This document shows, piece by piece, positions 13,095 through 14,410 of a DNA stretch of 14,410 bases (position 1 is its first letter; every line of letters starts with the position of its first letter). The notes below the pieces were generated by a model that had not been told where the DNA came from, made no database searches, and saw nothing but the letters and a program-made list of their open reading frames with translations. The stretch is taken from assembly GCA_031275515.1 (NCBI GenBank), contig JAISOQ010000031.1, forward strand, positions 1 through 14,410, in the 5' to 3' direction. The stretch comes from Treponema sp. GTDB taxonomy: Bacteria > Spirochaetota > Spirochaetia > Treponematales > Breznakiellaceae. The position numbers were made by a program, and so were the translations under genes.

Positions 13095-14150
13095 TTAGGG
13101 CGCCGGGACCAGGGCCAGAATCCGGGAAATCACCCCGTCGGCGTCCAGGCCCTCGGCTTCGGCTTCGTAGGAAAGGACAATGCGGTGCCTCAAAACCGGG
13201 AAGGCGGCGGCCTTCACATCCCCGGGGGTCACGAAAGAGCGGCCTTCAAACAAAGCCCGGATACGGCAGCAGCGATAAAGGGCTATGGAAGCCCGGGGGG
13301 AGGCTCCAAAGGCGATGTACCGGTAAAGCCCCTCCCGGTCCTGCCGCCCTCCCTCTCCGGATCGGGGAACTCCCAGGCCCGGCCCTTTGTGGGCAGGCGG
13401 CCTGGTGGCGGCGGCCACTGACACCAGATACTCGGTGATACGCCGGTCTATGCGCACTGCACAAGCGGCGGCTCCCAGGACCTCCCGAAAGGAAGGGCCC
13501 AGTACCGGCCTTAAAGGAGGAAACGCACCCTCGGCGTCCCCCCCGGCCTGCTGTTCCACGATGCGCGTCTCCTCGTCAAGCCGGGGATACCGGACAAGCA
13601 GCTTGAGGAAGAACCGGTCAAGCTGGGCCTCCGGCAGGGCATAGGTTCCCTCATGCTCAATAGGATTTTGGGTGGCCAGGACTAGGAAAGGCTCAGGGAG
13701 GGGATAGGTGGTTTCCCCTATGGTCACCTGCCGCTCCTCCATAGCCTCAAGCAGAGCCGACTGGACCTTGGCCGGCGCCCGGTTAATTTCGTCCGCCAGG
13801 ATCACATTGGCAAAAACCGGCCCCCGGCGGACCGTGAATTGTCCGGTATTCTGCTCCCATATCAGGGTTCCGGTTATATCCGCGGGAAGAAGATCCGGGG
13901 TGAATTGAATTCGCTTAAACTGAAGGGCAGTGATCTCCGCCAGGCTCCGTACTGCCAGCGTCTTGGCAAGCCCCGGTACCCCCTCAAGGAGAATATGCCC
14001 CCCGGCGGCCAGGGCCGTCAAAAGCCCGTCGATCATCTCCGTCTGCCCTACGATATGCCGGGCAAGTTCCGTCCGCGCACGCTCCAAGAGCGCCGCTGCC
14101 TCCTCGATCACCCCCTGGGGATTTGGGTTACCATTCGCTTCCATTATCAT
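13095..14150 (-). CDS. moxR: MoxR-family AAA+ ATPase
   Basis: The 351-residue protein is a complete MoxR ATPase. It shows HIVGQ (32-36), Walker A GVPGLAKT (57-64), TPDLLPADITG (84-94), Walker B VILADEINRAP (116-126), sensor 1 ATQNPIEHEGTY with Asn162, the arginine finger region EAQLDRF (Arg179), and sensor 2 GASPRAS (282-288). MoxR ATPases act as chaperone-like remodellers that mature or activate vWA partner proteins, here presumably DUF58, BatA and BatB. Between about 251 and 276 the lid region carries extra Gly/Pro/Arg-rich sequence compared with typical family members. The ATG at 14148-14150 is preceded directly by an in-frame TAG, and a second ATG lies at 14142-14144; neither has a clear ribosome-binding site. 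It is the first gene of the operon. Confidence 0.93.
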   Translation of the reverse strand: MIMEANGNPNPQGVIEEAAALLERARTELARHIVGQTEMIDGLLTALAAGGHILLEGVPGLAKTLAVRSLAEITALQFKRIQFTPDLLPADITGTLIWEQNTGQFTVRRGPVFANVILADEINRAPAKVQSALLEAMEERQVTIGETTYPLPEPFLVLATQNPIEHEGTYALPEAQLDRFFLKLLVRYPRLDEETRIVEQQAGGDAEGAFPPLRPVLGPSFREVLGAAACAVRIDRRITEYLVSVAAATRPPAHKGPGLGVPRSGEGGRQDREGLYRYIAFGASPRASIALYRCCRIRALFEGRSFVTPGDVKAAAFPVLRHRIVLSYEAEAEGLDADGVISRILALVPAP

Positions 14151-14163
14151 CTATTGTACTCAT
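14128..14163 (-). CDS. Possible 11-codon leader ORF overlapping the moxR start
   Basis: An ATG at 14161-14163 with AAGGGG four bases upstream (14168-14173) opens the frame MSTIDDNGSEW and ends at TAA 14128-14130, inside moxR in another frame. It has the better ribosome-binding site of the two starts. It could feed ribosomes to moxR by stop-restart, or the signal could be chance. No family match is expected for so short a peptide. Confidence 0.25.
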   Translation of the reverse strand: MSTIDDNGSEW

Positions 14164-14197
14164 ACTGCCCCTTCATTCGCAATAGGAGTAAAAGGTC

Positions 14198-14225
14198 CGC
14201 GGATTAGGCGAATTAACGCGGATTA
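14198..14225. repeat. Two direct copies of CGCGGATTA
   Basis: CGCGGATTA occurs at 14198-14206 and again at 14217-14225, spaced by 10 bases that include GAATTAA. Runs built from this unit are familiar to me as dispersed intergenic repeats in other bacterial genomes. Here only two copies remain. The rest of the 189-base region between moxR and the right-edge gene shows an A/T-rich stretch near 14262-14290 and no convincing promoter. Confidence 0.4.
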
Positions 14226-14339
14226 TTCTTTATAGCCAGACAGGGATTTACCCATACCCTCAGAAAAAAAATTACCTTTTTCCCTCTAAAACCAAAGCGC
14301 GGCGCAGGATCGAGCCATATATATACCAGGAGGCGCTTT

Positions 14340-14410
14340 ATGGCAATCCGTCACTCTAAAGATAACAGCTTCAAACTCATCCTGGGCAACCATCAGCTCT
14401 TCGCTGAATT
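14340..14410 (+). CDS. Start of a protein, possibly Rpn/PD-(D/E)XK transposase-like (partial)
   Basis: The ATG at 14340-14342 has a perfect AGGAGG (14328-14333) six bases upstream, and the frame stays open to the window end (23 full codons). The segment SFKLILGNHQLFAEF resembles the N-terminus of Rpn-type recombination-promoting nucleases and related putative transposases, where an F-K-x-(I/L)-x-G-x-x-x-L-x-x-(D/E)-F pattern is common and families are expanded in Treponema. The evidence is only about 15 residues, so the function is uncertain; that this is a real gene start is much firmer. Confidence 0.5.
   Translation, partial: MAIRHSKDNSFKLILGNHQLFAE

Noticed and set aside
12293..13438. A 381-codon open frame on the plus strand, antisense to DUF58 and moxR
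   Set aside because: Its translation is rich in Gly, Pro and Arg with no recognisable motif, while the opposite strand encodes complete DUF58 and MoxR signatures. Long antisense frames are expected in GC-rich sequence.

Overview
The window most likely comes from a spirochaete of the Treponema group, probably an anaerobic host-associated (for example termite-gut) lineage. This is inferred from the protein sequences, the relaxed lipoprotein signals, the poly-G tract and the gene neighbourhood (a moxR/Bat operon running into infA). No 16S rRNA gene or other decisive marker is present. There are no tRNAs, rRNAs, CRISPR arrays or intact insertion sequences.

Left edge and sugar cassette (1-4760). 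The window opens with the last 34 codons of an FtsH-like protease. A minus-strand operon follows. From its promoter (4727-4755) it encodes a sugar-binding lipoprotein, two CUT1 ABC permeases and, after a 157-base gap with possible hairpins, a family GH4 alpha-galactosidase (MelA). Together they would import and hydrolyse an alpha-galactoside. No ATPase gene is present, so a shared MsmK/MalK-type ATPase elsewhere is expected. The cassette is visibly more AT-rich than the rest of the window. The binding-protein gene carries an uninterrupted run of 20 G residues just after its lipoprotein signal, and both shifted reading frames meet a TAA at once. This is a strong candidate for an on/off phase-variation switch.

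Middle (4790-6650). A plus-strand PLP-dependent aminotransferase (TTG start) is followed by infA (IF-1), each with a recognisable promoter. infA converges on and overlaps the end of the long minus-strand operon by 20 bases. Its probable transcription terminator lies inside the opposing gene.

Right half (6544-14150). A tightly packed eight-gene minus-strand operon runs moxR AAA+ ATPase, DUF58 protein, an unrecognised membrane protein, BatA, BatB, a BatC-like TPR lipoprotein, a large BatD-plus-BatE-like membrane protein with a C-terminal SH3-like domain, and a small Smr-domain protein. Most junctions overlap or lie within 10 bases, so translation is probably coupled. The proteins are expected to form a MoxR chaperone plus vWA membrane complex at the inner membrane and periplasm. 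It resembles the gene cluster that precedes infA in other spirochaetes.

Right edge (14151-14410). A short intergenic region holds two copies of a CGCGGATTA repeat. A plus-strand gene then begins, cut by the window end after 23 codons; it may belong to the Rpn/PD-(D/E)XK transposase-like family, but this is weakly supported.
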